Part shown: positions 19,352-27,404 of the stretch, piece by piece
Layout of the letters: each line of letters starts with the position of its first letter
How positions within the stretch are numbered: position 1 is the stretch's first letter
Assembly (NCBI RefSeq): GCF_014397785.1
Contig: NZ_VZQQ01000027.1
Location: 1 to 64,000 of the forward strand
Source of the DNA: Paraburkholderia podalyriae
Lineage (GTDB): Bacteria > Pseudomonadota > Gammaproteobacteria > Burkholderiales > Burkholderiaceae
Reading direction: 5' to 3'
DNA: 64,000 bases
Notes under the pieces: model-generated
What the model saw: the letters and a program-made list of their open reading frames with translations, nothing else
What the model was told of the DNA's origin: nothing
The model's database searches: none
Translations under genes and position numbers: made by a program

Positions 19352-19533
19352 GAAACGGTAGCTCCGGCGTTCTAAACGCGTGAAAGACGACAACCTCAAT
19401 GATTAGCGATTTCGTGAAATGTCGGTAGCCGGTTCCTTGCTATCATTTTTGTGATCTTGCGCTGACAGTGGACCGGCAATACGGGTACGGCGGCGCTTCT
19501 CCTTCCATACGGCACCTCCTTCGAAGGGATCTG

Positions 19534-20445
19534 ATGGCACGAATTCCCAAGCTCACGACGACGCTCGCCTACGACCGCTACATGGCCGGCCAGCGCCTCG
19601 TGTCGAGCGTGGATCGCGAGTGGCGGCATCTGGTGCTCCGCGCGTATCTCGAGCCGGTGCGGCAAGACCTGCTCGAAGCGCCCGGTCTGCGCGACTTCAC
19701 GCTGATGACGCTCGCGAGCGGCGCCGAGCATCTCGAACGCAACCTCGGCGGACGCTGGGAAAGCGCCGAGATGCGCGTGAACGACCTGTGGTTCGTGCCG
19801 TCCACGCCGATCTCGTGGCGCTGGCATTCGATCAGCGACGAGCCGTTGTCTACGTTGCACGTGCACATCGAGCGCGCTTTGATCGACAGCGTCGCGCAAC
19901 AGATGGGCCTCGACGCGTCGCGCGAACTGTCGCTCGGCGACGCGATGCGCTTCAACGATCCGCTGATCGCCGCGATGCTTGCCGCGCTGCATCGCGCCGC
20001 CCGCGATCCGGCCGATTCGCGTCTGTACGTCGATACGCTGGTTCACGCTCTCGCCGCGCACCTGCTGCAGCACTATTCGAGCGGCAACGACGCGCGACGC
20101 GGCAGCGCGACGCGACCGGAACGGCTGGTGCCGCGCCGGATCTGGCGAGTGACCGACTACATCCGCGCCAATCTCGCCGAAGATCTGGCGATCGCCGAAC
20201 TGGCCGAGCAGGCTGGCCTAAGCAGTTTTCATTTTGCTCGGGTGTTTCGCCGCGAAACCGGGGAGACGCCGCATCAGTTCGTCACGCGCTTGCGGCTCGA
20301 CGAAGCGGCGAGGCTGCTGCGCGCGACGGATCGAACCGTGCTGCAAATCGCGCTCGAAGTGGGCTTCGAGAATGCCGGTCATTTCTCGGTGCGGTTCAAG
20401 CGCGGCTATGGCGTGACGCCGCTCGCCTATCGACTGCGCGGCTAG
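19534..20445 (+). CDS. AraC-family transcriptional regulator
   Basis: 303 residues. The C-terminal hundred residues hold the double helix-turn-helix of AraC proteins: DLAIAELAEQAGLSSFHFAR, FRRETGETPHQFVTRLRLDE and VLQIALEVGFENAGHFSVRF. The N-terminal 190 residues are a cupin-like sensing region of unknown ligand. GAAGGGA precedes the ATG at 19534; an upstream start at 19468 is possible but lacks such a site. It is divergent from the LuxR gene, with 182 bp between them, and is followed at some distance by a DUF3830 gene. Target genes are not evident. Confidence 0.88.
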   Translation: MARIPKLTTTLAYDRYMAGQRLVSSVDREWRHLVLRAYLEPVRQDLLEAPGLRDFTLMTLASGAEHLERNLGGRWESAEMRVNDLWFVPSTPISWRWHSISDEPLSTLHVHIERALIDSVAQQMGLDASRELSLGDAMRFNDPLIAAMLAALHRAARDPADSRLYVDTLVHALAAHLLQHYSSGNDARRGSATRPERLVPRRIWRVTDYIRANLAEDLAIAELAEQAGLSSFHFARVFRRETGETPHQFVTRLRLDEAARLLRATDRTVLQIALEVGFENAGHFSVRFKRGYGVTPLAYRLRG

Positions 20446-20746
20446 GACGCATGCCGGCCGCAGCCTGCCTGCGCCCGCCGCGACGGCGAGCTTTTTCCAG
20501 TCGGAATCACGCACTTGCGCAGTGTGCGTTGCATTGCGCGGCTTGCAAACTACGAACTTTCGTGGCGGCGCGCCGTGGAAGCTGGCATGGCTGGCCGCTC
20601 AAGCCCTGGCGGCTGGGCCGGCCGCCCGCGACTGGCGCGGTCTAACTGGCCTGACCGGAGTACGGGCAACTGTATCTGTCGAAGCCTTGCATCGGACGAC
20701 AGAATCGAATCGCCTTTGAACCTCCTCACACACCGGAAGAACCGCG
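20446..20746 (+). other. 300-bp intergenic region before the DUF3830 gene
   Basis: Between the AraC gene and the DUF3830 gene, both on the plus strand. I see short GC-rich inverted segments (around 20585-20640) but no perfect terminator with a U-tract, no conserved ORF and no RNA gene. It probably holds the DUF3830 promoter. Confidence 0.35.
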
Positions 20747-21172
20747 ATGACCCGACTCAAAATGACCGCCTGCGGCCACACCTTTATCGCCGAAACCCAT
20801 CCCGATGCGCCGCGCACCGTGGCCGCGTTCCTGAAGCTGCTGCCGTATCGGCAGAAGCTGATCCACGTGCGCTGGAGCGGCGAGGGCTGCTGGGTGCCGC
20901 TCGGCGAGTTCAAGCTCGAAAACGACGGCGTCGCGGTCGGCTTCGAGAATCACACGAGCCATCCGTCGGTCGGCGATATCCTGTTCTATCCGGGCGGCTA
21001 TAGCGAGACCGAGATCATCCTCGCGTATGGCTCGTGCTGCTTCGCGAGCAAGCTGGGGCAGCTCGCGGGCAATCATTTTCTGACGATCGTCGAAGGCAAG
21101 GAGAAGTTGCGCGAGCTCGGCACGAAGGTGCTGTGGGACGGCGCGCAGCAGGTGGTGTTCGAGAGGCTTTAA
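20747..21172 (+). CDS. DUF3830 family protein (cyclophilin-like fold)
   Basis: 141 residues. The arrangement TRLKMTACGHTFIAETHPDA, VRWSGEGCWVPLG, NHTSHPSVGDILFYPGG and ETEIILAYGSCCFASKLGQL fits DUF3830, whose members have a small cyclophilin-like beta barrel and no established activity. In other genomes such genes accompany amide or hydantoin-type hydrolase clusters, but nothing of that kind adjoins here. It has no signal peptide, so it is cytoplasmic. The start at 20747 follows GGAAGAACCGCG, a plausible ribosome-binding site. Confidence 0.75.
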   Translation: MTRLKMTACGHTFIAETHPDAPRTVAAFLKLLPYRQKLIHVRWSGEGCWVPLGEFKLENDGVAVGFENHTSHPSVGDILFYPGGYSETEIILAYGSCCFASKLGQLAGNHFLTIVEGKEKLRELGTKVLWDGAQQVVFERL

Positions 21173-21294
21173 GCGGTCGGTATTTCCCTGCTGGGCATGG
21201 GCAATGCTGGTCGAAGAGCCGCGTACCGATCAGGCGCCGATCGCGCGCGTGAAGCACTCGACACCGTCTGGCCCCGCCCGGCGAGGAGGAGCAA

Positions 21295-22329
21295 ATGCGA
21301 GGAATAAGTGACAAGGTATGCGCTGTAGTTTTTGCCATGTCAACCGTATTGCTCTCGGCCTGTGGCGGGGGCGGCAACGGCGGTGGCGGAACTGGTAGCG
21401 GCAGCAGTACGGCGGCCGGGCCGGCCGGCGGCGTCAAGCTGCAGGTGGTGTCGTTTGGCGACAGCCTGTCGGACGTCGGGACCTATGCACCGCTCGCGAG
21501 CGCGGTGAACGGCGGGCGTTTCACGACCAATCCCGGTCAGGTATGGGCTCAGGACGTCGCGCAGTACTACGGCGATACGCTCAGCGCGGCGTTCACGATC
21601 GATCTCACGCACAAGCTGAGTGCGCAGAGCGGCCTCGGTTACGCGGAAGGCGGCTCGACGGTGGCGACACCGGCGAACCAGTACGAATACCTGAACGACG
21701 TGATCGGCAACATCGAAATGCCGGTCAATCAGCAGTTGTCGAGCTATCTGAGGGCTCACGGCAGCTTCAACGCCAATCAGCTCGTGCTCGTGTGGGCGGG
21801 CTCGAACGATGTGCTTCGCGCCGGCAACCTGCCCGCCGCGGCGCCGATCGTGCAGGCGGCGGCCACGACGCTCGCCCAGCTCGTCGGGCAGATCGTGCAG
21901 AACGGCGGCGCGCATGTGGTGGTGATCAATCTGCCGAATATCGGGCTGTCGCCGAAGGGGCTCGCTTCGGCCGATGGTGGCGCGAACCTCACGCAGTTGT
22001 CGCAGCTTTTCAACGGTACATTGAATACCGCGTTGCAAGCCGATGGGTTGCAGTCGAAAGTGATCGAGGTCGATTCGTACACTTGGACGAATCAGGTCAT
22101 CGGAAACTTCCAGGCGAACGGGTTTGCCGTGTCGAATACGGGCCAGGCCTGCGATGCCAGGAAAACGCCCGATGACACCGCGCTGCTATGCTCGCCGGCG
22201 ACCTATGTCACTGCCAATGCGGATCAGACTTACATGTTCGCCGATGATCTTCATCCGACGACGCATATGCATACGTTGTTTGCGCAGTTCGTCGAGCAGC
22301 AGATCGCGCGCAGTGGGTTGGGGCAGTGA
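21295..22329 (+). CDS. SGNH/GDSL-family esterase lipoprotein
   Basis: 344 residues. A lipoprotein signal is evident: positively charged start, hydrophobic core and lipobox LLSAC, followed by a glycine-rich linker. The SGNH blocks are in order: block I SFGDSLSDVGTY (nucleophile Ser), block III WAGSNDVL (Asn) and block V DDLHPTTHMH (Asp and His). The enzyme should be anchored in the outer membrane or periplasmic face and hydrolyse lipid or polysaccharide esters. There is no C-terminal autotransporter barrel. GAGGAGGA lies 5 bp before the ATG. Stand-alone gene; physiological substrate unknown. Confidence 0.9.
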   Translation: MRGISDKVCAVVFAMSTVLLSACGGGGNGGGGTGSGSSTAAGPAGGVKLQVVSFGDSLSDVGTYAPLASAVNGGRFTTNPGQVWAQDVAQYYGDTLSAAFTIDLTHKLSAQSGLGYAEGGSTVATPANQYEYLNDVIGNIEMPVNQQLSSYLRAHGSFNANQLVLVWAGSNDVLRAGNLPAAAPIVQAAATTLAQLVGQIVQNGGAHVVVINLPNIGLSPKGLASADGGANLTQLSQLFNGTLNTALQADGLQSKVIEVDSYTWTNQVIGNFQANGFAVSNTGQACDARKTPDDTALLCSPATYVTANADQTYMFADDLHPTTHMHTLFAQFVEQQIARSGLGQ

Positions 22330-22433
22330 AAGGGCGGTGTGGCTAGCCGGCGCGGCACGCCGCTCGCACCCTGAACGCACCCTGAGCGCACCCCGCCCGT
22401 CAACCAGGCCGGAGTGCGCACGCCATCAGAGCA

Positions 22434-22562
22434 TCACTTGAACAGCTTCATCGCCTGCGTCAACGTATTGATCACGCCCCACGCAAGCGGAATCATCACG
22501 TACAGCCAGAACACCGCGAGCTTCGCCTTGTTGGTCGGATGGACGGTTTGAACGGTCGACAT
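22434..22562 (-). CDS. 42-residue small membrane partner of the OFA antiporter
   Basis: The product starts MSTVQTVHPTNKAKLAVFWL and has one hydrophobic helix (AVFWLYVMIPLAWGVINTL) before a short basic tail TQAMKLFK. It begins 10 bp after the stop of the OFA-family MFS gene, with GGAGAT-like sequence in the gap, so the two are co-transcribed. I recall similar very small proteins being annotated next to oxalate/formate-type MFS genes in Burkholderiales as a small transporter subunit. What is seen is the ORF, its ribosome-binding site and the single helix; the partnership is inference. Confidence 0.75.
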   Translation of the reverse strand: MSTVQTVHPTNKAKLAVFWLYVMIPLAWGVINTLTQAMKLFK

Positions 22563-22572
22563 ACGGATCTCC

Positions 22573-23976
22573 TCACGCGCCCTTGGCGACTTGTGCATCG
22601 GTCATGTGGTGCTTCGCATCCACGCGCTTGACCAGCAGGTTGCAGATAAAGCCGATCACGAGCAGCACGGCCATGATGTGCACGGTCATCGTGTACGCGT
22701 CCGCTTTCGCGACACCGTTCGCGACTTCATACGCGCGGATGTAGTTGACGAGCACCGGACCCGCGACGCCCGCGGCGGCCCACGCCGTCAACAAACGCCC
22801 ATGAATGCCGCCGACGAACGTCGTGCCGAACATGTCGGCGAGATAGGCCGGCACCGTCGCGAAGCCACCACCGTACATCGACAGGATGATGCAGTACGTC
22901 AGCACGAACAGCGCGATCTGTCCGTTCGCGGCAAAGCTCGGCACGAGGTAGTACAGCACCGCGCCGAGCACGAAGAAGATGAAGTAGGTGTTCTTGCGGC
23001 CGACCCAGTCAGACGCCGACGCCCACACGAAACGCCCACCCATGTTGAACAGCGACAGCAGCCCGACGAAGCCGGCCGCGGCCACCGGCGTCACTGTGTT
23101 CTTGAAGCTCTCCTGGATCATCACCGAGGCCTGGCCGAGAATGCCGATGCCAGCCGTCACGTTCAGGAACAGCACCAGCCAGATCAGATAGAACTGCGGC
23201 GTCTTCAGCGCCTGATCGATATGCACGTGGTTGCTCGTGATCAGCCGGTGCTGGGTGGCTGCGGGCGGCGTCCAGCCGGCCGGCTTCCAGTCGGCGGGCG
23301 GCACGCGGATCGCGAGCGCGCCGATCGTCATCGAGATGAAGTAGACGATGCCGAGCACGACGAAAGTCTCCGCGACGCCCACGCTGGTCGCGCTATGAAA
23401 GTGGTTCATCAGCGCGACCGACAACGGCGCGGCGATCATCGCGCCGCCGCCAAAGCCCATGATCGCCATGCCGGTCGCCATGCCGCGGCGGTCCGGAAAC
23501 CAGCGGATCAGCGTCGACACCGGCGACACATAACCGAGCCCCAGCCCGATGCCGCCGATCACCCCGTAGCCGAGGTATAGCAGCACGATCTGATGCAGAT
23601 ACACACCGAGCGCGGACACGAGGAAGCCGCCGCCAAAACAGCACGCGGCCGTGAACATCGTGCGGCGCGGACCGACGTGTTCGAGCCACTTGCCCGCGAA
23701 GGCTGCCGATAAACCGAGGAACACGATTGCAAGCGAAAAGATCCAGCCGAGCGCGGTCAGCGACCAGTCATCGGGCGCGGACTGCGTGATGCCGATCACT
23801 TTGGTCAGCGGTCCGTTGAATACCGAGAACGCATAGGCCTGACCGATGCACAGATGCACGGCGAGCGCGGCGGGCGGGACCATCCAGCGCGAAAAGCCGG
23901 GCTGTGCGATCGTGGCCTGTTTGGAAAAGAATGGGGCTGAGCCTCGTTGGCCGCCCGGTTCGCTGATACTGCTCAT
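22573..23976 (-). CDS. OFA-family MFS transporter (oxalate/formate antiporter type)
   Basis: 467 residues with twelve apparent membrane helices. LCIGQAYAFSVFNGPL in TM1, GIGLGLGYVSPVSTLIRWFP (motif of the OFA family after TM4) and the loop DWVGRKNTYFI between halves place it in the oxalate/formate antiporter family. The start at 23976 has GGAGAC upstream; the longer frame adds 51 hydrophilic residues without family features. Substrate is probably a small mono- or dicarboxylate; the OFA name does not prove oxalate. Co-transcribed with the 42-residue downstream gene. Confidence 0.9.
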   Translation of the reverse strand: MSSISEPGGQRGSAPFFSKQATIAQPGFSRWMVPPAALAVHLCIGQAYAFSVFNGPLTKVIGITQSAPDDWSLTALGWIFSLAIVFLGLSAAFAGKWLEHVGPRRTMFTAACCFGGGFLVSALGVYLHQIVLLYLGYGVIGGIGLGLGYVSPVSTLIRWFPDRRGMATGMAIMGFGGGAMIAAPLSVALMNHFHSATSVGVAETFVVLGIVYFISMTIGALAIRVPPADWKPAGWTPPAATQHRLITSNHVHIDQALKTPQFYLIWLVLFLNVTAGIGILGQASVMIQESFKNTVTPVAAAGFVGLLSLFNMGGRFVWASASDWVGRKNTYFIFFVLGAVLYYLVPSFAANGQIALFVLTYCIILSMYGGGFATVPAYLADMFGTTFVGGIHGRLLTAWAAAGVAGPVLVNYIRAYEVANGVAKADAYTMTVHIMAVLLVIGFICNLLVKRVDAKHHMTDAQVAKGA

Positions 23977-24277
23977 AGGTGGGTCTCCTTCTCGTCGTTC
24001 TATCGACGGCGCGTCGTGGATATTTATGAGGCGGCGCAGTGTAACGCGCCCGGGCCGTCTCGTCATGCTATGTACTTTTATTTCATATGACGCGTGTTCA
24101 CACACCGGATATCGCGCCTGGCTCGACAATAGGACCTGAATGACGGCTCGGCAATATGAAGTGCGCAGTCATAAGGTGCGATCCTGGGGAAACGCTGGGG
24201 CGAACATGAAAGCGCAAGGCGCTATGCCAAGCCAGCAAAAAAACGAGCCGCGCGGAGAAATGCGGCGCAAAAGCCAA
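23977..24277 (-). other. Promoter region of the OFA transporter gene
   Basis: The gap between the two minus-strand transporter genes. It includes the OFA promoter; an AT-rich patch at about 24068-24090 is the best candidate. I find no conserved ORF. It is bounded on the right by the terminator of the MHS-family gene. Confidence 0.4.
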
Positions 24278-24311
24278 CGGGCCGGCGCGGACTCTTCGCC
24301 GCGCCGGCCCG
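24278..24311 (-). terminator. Intrinsic terminator of the MHS-family symporter gene
   Basis: A perfect 13-bp stem (CGGGCCGGCGCGG / CCGCGCCGGCCCG) with an 8-nt loop, 30 bp after the stop of the MHS-family gene. Read on the minus strand it is followed by TTGGCTTTTGC. Confidence 0.75.
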
Positions 24312-24340
24312 ACGTGTGTCGACGGTGAATTGCGCACGTG

Positions 24341-25660
24341 TCAATCGATGCTGCGTCCGGTCTTCATGCGTGCTGCAACGAGTACCGAAATCAGACAGCC
24401 GATCGCCAGATAGGCGGCCACCGGATGCCACGAGCCGCCCGCGAAGCTGACCAGCGCAACCGCGATGAAGGGCGTGAAGCCGCCGCCGACCACGCTCGCC
24501 ACCTGATAGCCGACACCCGCGCCGCTATAGCGGTACTCGGTGCCGAACAGCTCGGTGAACATCGGCTGCTGCACGCTGACGACCATGTCGTGCGCGATGT
24601 TGGCGAGCATCACCGCGAACACGACGATCCATACGGTCGAACGCGCTTCGAGCGCGACGAAGAACGGCACCGCGCTGAACACGCCGACCAGTGCGCCAAT
24701 CATGTAGATGCGACGGCGACCGAAGCGGTCCGCGAGCCACGCGAAGCACGGAATCGTCACGCAGCTGAGCGCGCCGACGACGAAGCCGATCGTCAGGAAA
24801 AACTCGCGCGGCATGTGCAGGTTCGTGGTCGAGTAGCTCAGCGCGAATGCGGTCACGATGTACATCGTGAACAGCTCGGCGAGCCGCAGCGCGATGATCA
24901 GCAGGAAGGCCTTCGGATGGCGCAGCAGCGCTTCGACGATCGGCAGGCGCACGCGGCGCTCGCCATGCTGGCCGACTTTCTCGACGAACTCCTGCGACTC
25001 CTCCATGCTCGAGCGGATCCACAGCGCGATCAGCACCAGCACCACGCTGAACAGGAACGGCAGACGCCAGCCCCAGTTGAGGAACGCGGCGTTGTCCATC
25101 GAGCGGCTGATCAGCGCGACGAGTCCCGTCGACAGCACGAGCCCGACGCCGTAGCCGACCTGCACGCCGCTGCTGTAAAAGGCCTTCTTTTTCTCGGGCG
25201 CGCTTTCGACGGCCATCAACGCCGCGCCGCCCCATTCGCCGCCGACCGCGAAGCCCTGGATCGCGCGCAGCGTGACGAGCAGTACCGGCGCCAACCAGCC
25301 GATCGTCGAAAACGCCGGCAGCAGACCGATCGCGGCCGTCGACAGACCCATCATCATCACCGTGAGCACGAGCATGCGCTTGCGTCCGAGCCGGTCGCCG
25401 TAGTGACCGAACACGAAGCCGCCGAGCGGTCGGAATAGAAAGCCGACGCCGAAGGTCGCGAACGCGGCGAGCGTGCCCATCGCCGGGCCGACGTTGGGGA
25501 AGAACTCGGCGTTGAACACCAGCGCGGCGACGATGCCGTAGAGCAGGAAGTCGTACCAGTCGACCACGGCGCCGATAAAGCTGCCGAGTGCGGCCTTGCG
25601 AGCCTGACTGCGCGCATTGCGGTGAGTGGCCACGGCGGCCTGTGGGTGGGTAGTGCTCAT
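24341..25660 (-). CDS. MHS-family metabolite:H+ symporter
   Basis: 439-residue twelve-helix MFS protein. Near the N-terminus SFIGAVVDWYDFLLYG is the metabolite:H+ symporter signature, and GHYGDRLGRKRML is the loop 2-3 motif. AIQGFAVGGEWGGAALM follows in TM4-5. Relatives carry shikimate, citrate, alpha-ketoglutarate or osmolytes. Two adjacent ATG codons (25663 and 25660) are possible; AGGAG is five bases from the second and too close to the first, so I use 25660. The gene reads away from the regulated gntR/lyase region and may belong to it functionally, but shares no operator I can see. Confidence 0.9.
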   Translation of the reverse strand: MSTTHPQAAVATHRNARSQARKAALGSFIGAVVDWYDFLLYGIVAALVFNAEFFPNVGPAMGTLAAFATFGVGFLFRPLGGFVFGHYGDRLGRKRMLVLTVMMMGLSTAAIGLLPAFSTIGWLAPVLLVTLRAIQGFAVGGEWGGAALMAVESAPEKKKAFYSSGVQVGYGVGLVLSTGLVALISRSMDNAAFLNWGWRLPFLFSVVLVLIALWIRSSMEESQEFVEKVGQHGERRVRLPIVEALLRHPKAFLLIIALRLAELFTMYIVTAFALSYSTTNLHMPREFFLTIGFVVGALSCVTIPCFAWLADRFGRRRIYMIGALVGVFSAVPFFVALEARSTVWIVVFAVMLANIAHDMVVSVQQPMFTELFGTEYRYSGAGVGYQVASVVGGGFTPFIAVALVSFAGGSWHPVAAYLAIGCLISVLVAARMKTGRSID

Positions 25661-25944
25661 CATGTCTCCTCAGTCTTGCGGGTACGCGAACGGATCGGGC
25701 CGCGCCGGCAGGGCGTTTGACGCGAGTGAGCCGCAACGGGATGTCCGGAAGATTAATGACACGAGACGAATTTCACAATCCGCGCGATCGGCAAAATGCG
25801 CGATCATCGTACGCGGATGCGCGCATAGCGCGCGTTTTCCGTGTTTACACCGAGCACTTCTCACCTCATCGCGACGGGTGATATGGACGAACCCACGGAG
25901 CCGGCGGCGTGCTACCGTGAAAGTAGTCTTAAAACAACAGGCGT
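25661..25944. other. Divergent intergenic region, left part
   Basis: About 280 bp between the MHS-family gene and the first TGATATA-type site. It must carry the MHS promoter. No gene, RNA or perfect repeat was recognised. Confidence 0.35.
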
Positions 25945-25960
25945 TGATATACTACATACA
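25945..25960. promoter_or_regulatory. Candidate GntR operator upstream of the small membrane protein and gntR
   Basis: TTGATATACTACATAC. It matches the inverted form of the sites found at 27128 and 27287 (TTGATATATCACATAC) in 14 of 16 positions. It lies 70 bp before the small-membrane-protein start and 282 bp before the gntR start, which would suit autoregulation. The match is seen; binding is inferred. Confidence 0.5.
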
Positions 25961-26030
25961 GAATTATGGAAAAATGCGGCATTGCAGCATATGATTGAGA
26001 AATCCATTTTTCAATCGTCCGGAGTTACAC

Positions 26031-26249
26031 GTGGAATTCGTGCCTCTCGCGCTGTTCGCCGTTGCTGTCGTTGGGTTGGGTTGTGCCGCCACCGTTCTGC
26101 TGACCGACTGGATTCCCGAATCGGTCGCGGCGCTTGCATCGCAACATGGCCGCTTCGTGGGTCTGAGCGAGCAGCGCGGCAAGGCAGCGGCGCCGAATCG
26201 CGCGTGTGTTCAAGCAGAGGCGATGAATGTCGTCAGAACTTCCAACTGA
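26031..26249 (+). CDS. 72-residue single-pass membrane protein overlapping gntR
   Basis: A GTG start with GGAG six bases upstream opens a 72-codon frame with normal GC-rich codons. Residues 1-27 (EFVPLALFAVAVVGLGCAAT and onward) form one hydrophobic helix; the rest is polar with a basic middle (SEQRGKAAAPNR). No family is recognised. The stop lies 23 bp inside gntR in a different frame, so the two would be translationally linked. The gene follows the candidate operator at 25945. It could be a real small membrane component or a leader peptide. Confidence 0.5.
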   Translation: MEFVPLALFAVAVVGLGCAATVLLTDWIPESVAALASQHGRFVGLSEQRGKAAAPNRACVQAEAMNVVRTSN

Positions 26250-26946
26250 AACAGTGGCCACCCCGTTGACCCTGTCGTTGCAGCCTATTGGCGCGAGCGT
26301 GAGCTTGCGCGATCAGGCGTATGCGATGCTGCGTCAGGCAATCGCCGACGCGGATATCTACCAGAGTCGCGACGAAATCCGTCTCGACGAGCGCGTGCTC
26401 AGCGAATCGCTCGGCGTGAGCCGCACGCCGGTGCGCGAGGCGATGACGCTGCTGGAGCAGGAGGGTTTCCTGCGCATGGTGCCGCGGCGCGGCATCTACA
26501 TCGTGCGCAAGAGCAAGCGCGAAATCGTCGAGATGATCCAGATGTGGGCGGCGCTCGAAAGCATGGCCGCGCGGCTCGCCACGCTGCACGCGACCGACGA
26601 GGAAATCGGCCGCTTGCGCCATATGTTCGACAATTTCCGCGATACGACGCCGGCCGAGCATATCGCCGAGTATTCGGACGCGAATATCGCGTTTCATCAG
26701 GCGATCGTCGAATTATCGAAGTCGCAGATCATCCTCGACACGATCAAGAACATCTTCATCCACGTGCGCGCGATCCGGCGCATGACCATCTCGCAGAGCG
26801 ACCGGGCCGCGCGCTCGATCGTCGATCATCTGCGCATCATCGAGGCGCTCGAAAAGCGCGATACCGAACTCGCCGAGCGGCTCACGCGCCAGCATTCGCT
26901 CGATCTCGCGGCGTTCGTCGAAGCCAATTGCGATTTCCTCGATTGA
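26227..26946 (+). CDS. GntR-family (FCD/FadR-type) transcriptional regulator
   Basis: 239 residues. The winged helix is at about 27-95 (VSLRDQAYAMLRQAI, then VLSESLGVSRTPVREAMTLL, then GFLRMVPRRGIYIV). The FCD ligand domain follows, with the conserved metal/ligand histidine region NIAFHQAIVELS and a later DHLRIIEALEKRD. FCD regulators usually repress catabolic operons and are released by the carboxylate substrate or intermediate. The TGATATATCA palindromes before this gene and before the downstream ThDP-lyase operon are its likely targets. A strong terminator follows the stop, so gntR is transcribed apart from the lyase operon. Confidence 0.92.
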   Translation: MSSELPTETVATPLTLSLQPIGASVSLRDQAYAMLRQAIADADIYQSRDEIRLDERVLSESLGVSRTPVREAMTLLEQEGFLRMVPRRGIYIVRKSKREIVEMIQMWAALESMAARLATLHATDEEIGRLRHMFDNFRDTTPAEHIAEYSDANIAFHQAIVELSKSQIILDTIKNIFIHVRAIRRMTISQSDRAARSIVDHLRIIEALEKRDTELAERLTRQHSLDLAAFVEANCDFLD

Positions 26947-26983
26947 GGGGGCCGTAGACGCCTGATCGCCTTGCCGTTTTCGG

Positions 26984-27018
26984 AAAGCCCGCGGTGTGCA
27001 CGCACCGCGGGCTTTTTT
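26984..27018 (+). terminator. Intrinsic terminator of gntR
   Basis: A perfect 13-bp stem, AAAGCCCGCGGTG / CACCGCGGGCTTT, with a 6-nt loop and a T6 tract at 27013-27018, 38 bp after the gntR stop. It is the clearest Rho-independent terminator in the window. Confidence 0.92.
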
Positions 27019-27127
27019 GCGTGCCCGCACGCAAATGTGGCGTATCGCAGCCGCGACGGCGAGTGGCAGACAAAAGCGACGATCGCCGCACTACGGGATA
27101 AACCGCGCTTGACGGTCGGAGAAATAT

Positions 27128-27145
27128 GGTATGTGATATATCAAC
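27128..27145. promoter_or_regulatory. Candidate GntR operator O1 upstream of the lyase operon
   Basis: GGTATGTGATATATCAAC, centred on a perfect 10-bp palindrome TGATATATCA (27134-27143). It lies 277 bp before the lyase start and about 110 bp after the gntR terminator. The same 16-base word GGTATGTGATATATCA occurs in inverted orientation at 27290-27305. Confidence 0.6.
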
Positions 27146-27286
27146 AAACATCGCCGCTTCCGCGACTCAGTGTTTTCCCTTGAAACGATTCCCGCAATGC
27201 ATGGAAATCCGGCGCAAAGCTGCGTCGGCCAAGCCTGAGCAACATAAACTTCGCGCCGTTTAACTGTCGAAATTGGCCTTGAATGA

Positions 27287-27302
27287 ATGTGATATATCAC
27301 AT
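27287..27302. promoter_or_regulatory. Candidate GntR operator O2 at the lyase operon promoter
   Basis: ATGTGATATATCACAT, a perfect 16-bp palindrome, 103 bp before the lyase start. A possible -35 element TTGAAT (27279-27284) lies just to the left and a weak -10 (TACCGT, 27302-27307) at 17-bp spacing, so a bound regulator would cover the core promoter, as expected of a repressor. Spacing to O1 (centre to centre about 156 bp) would allow looping. Confidence 0.65.
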
Positions 27303-27404
27303 ACCGTATGTTCGAAGCCGTGAGACGTCGGTGCAGCCGGACGTATTCCGAAGCGGACGCGTCCGTCGATATCCGTTGCACCCCTGACTGTTGAGGAGAC
27401 GACC

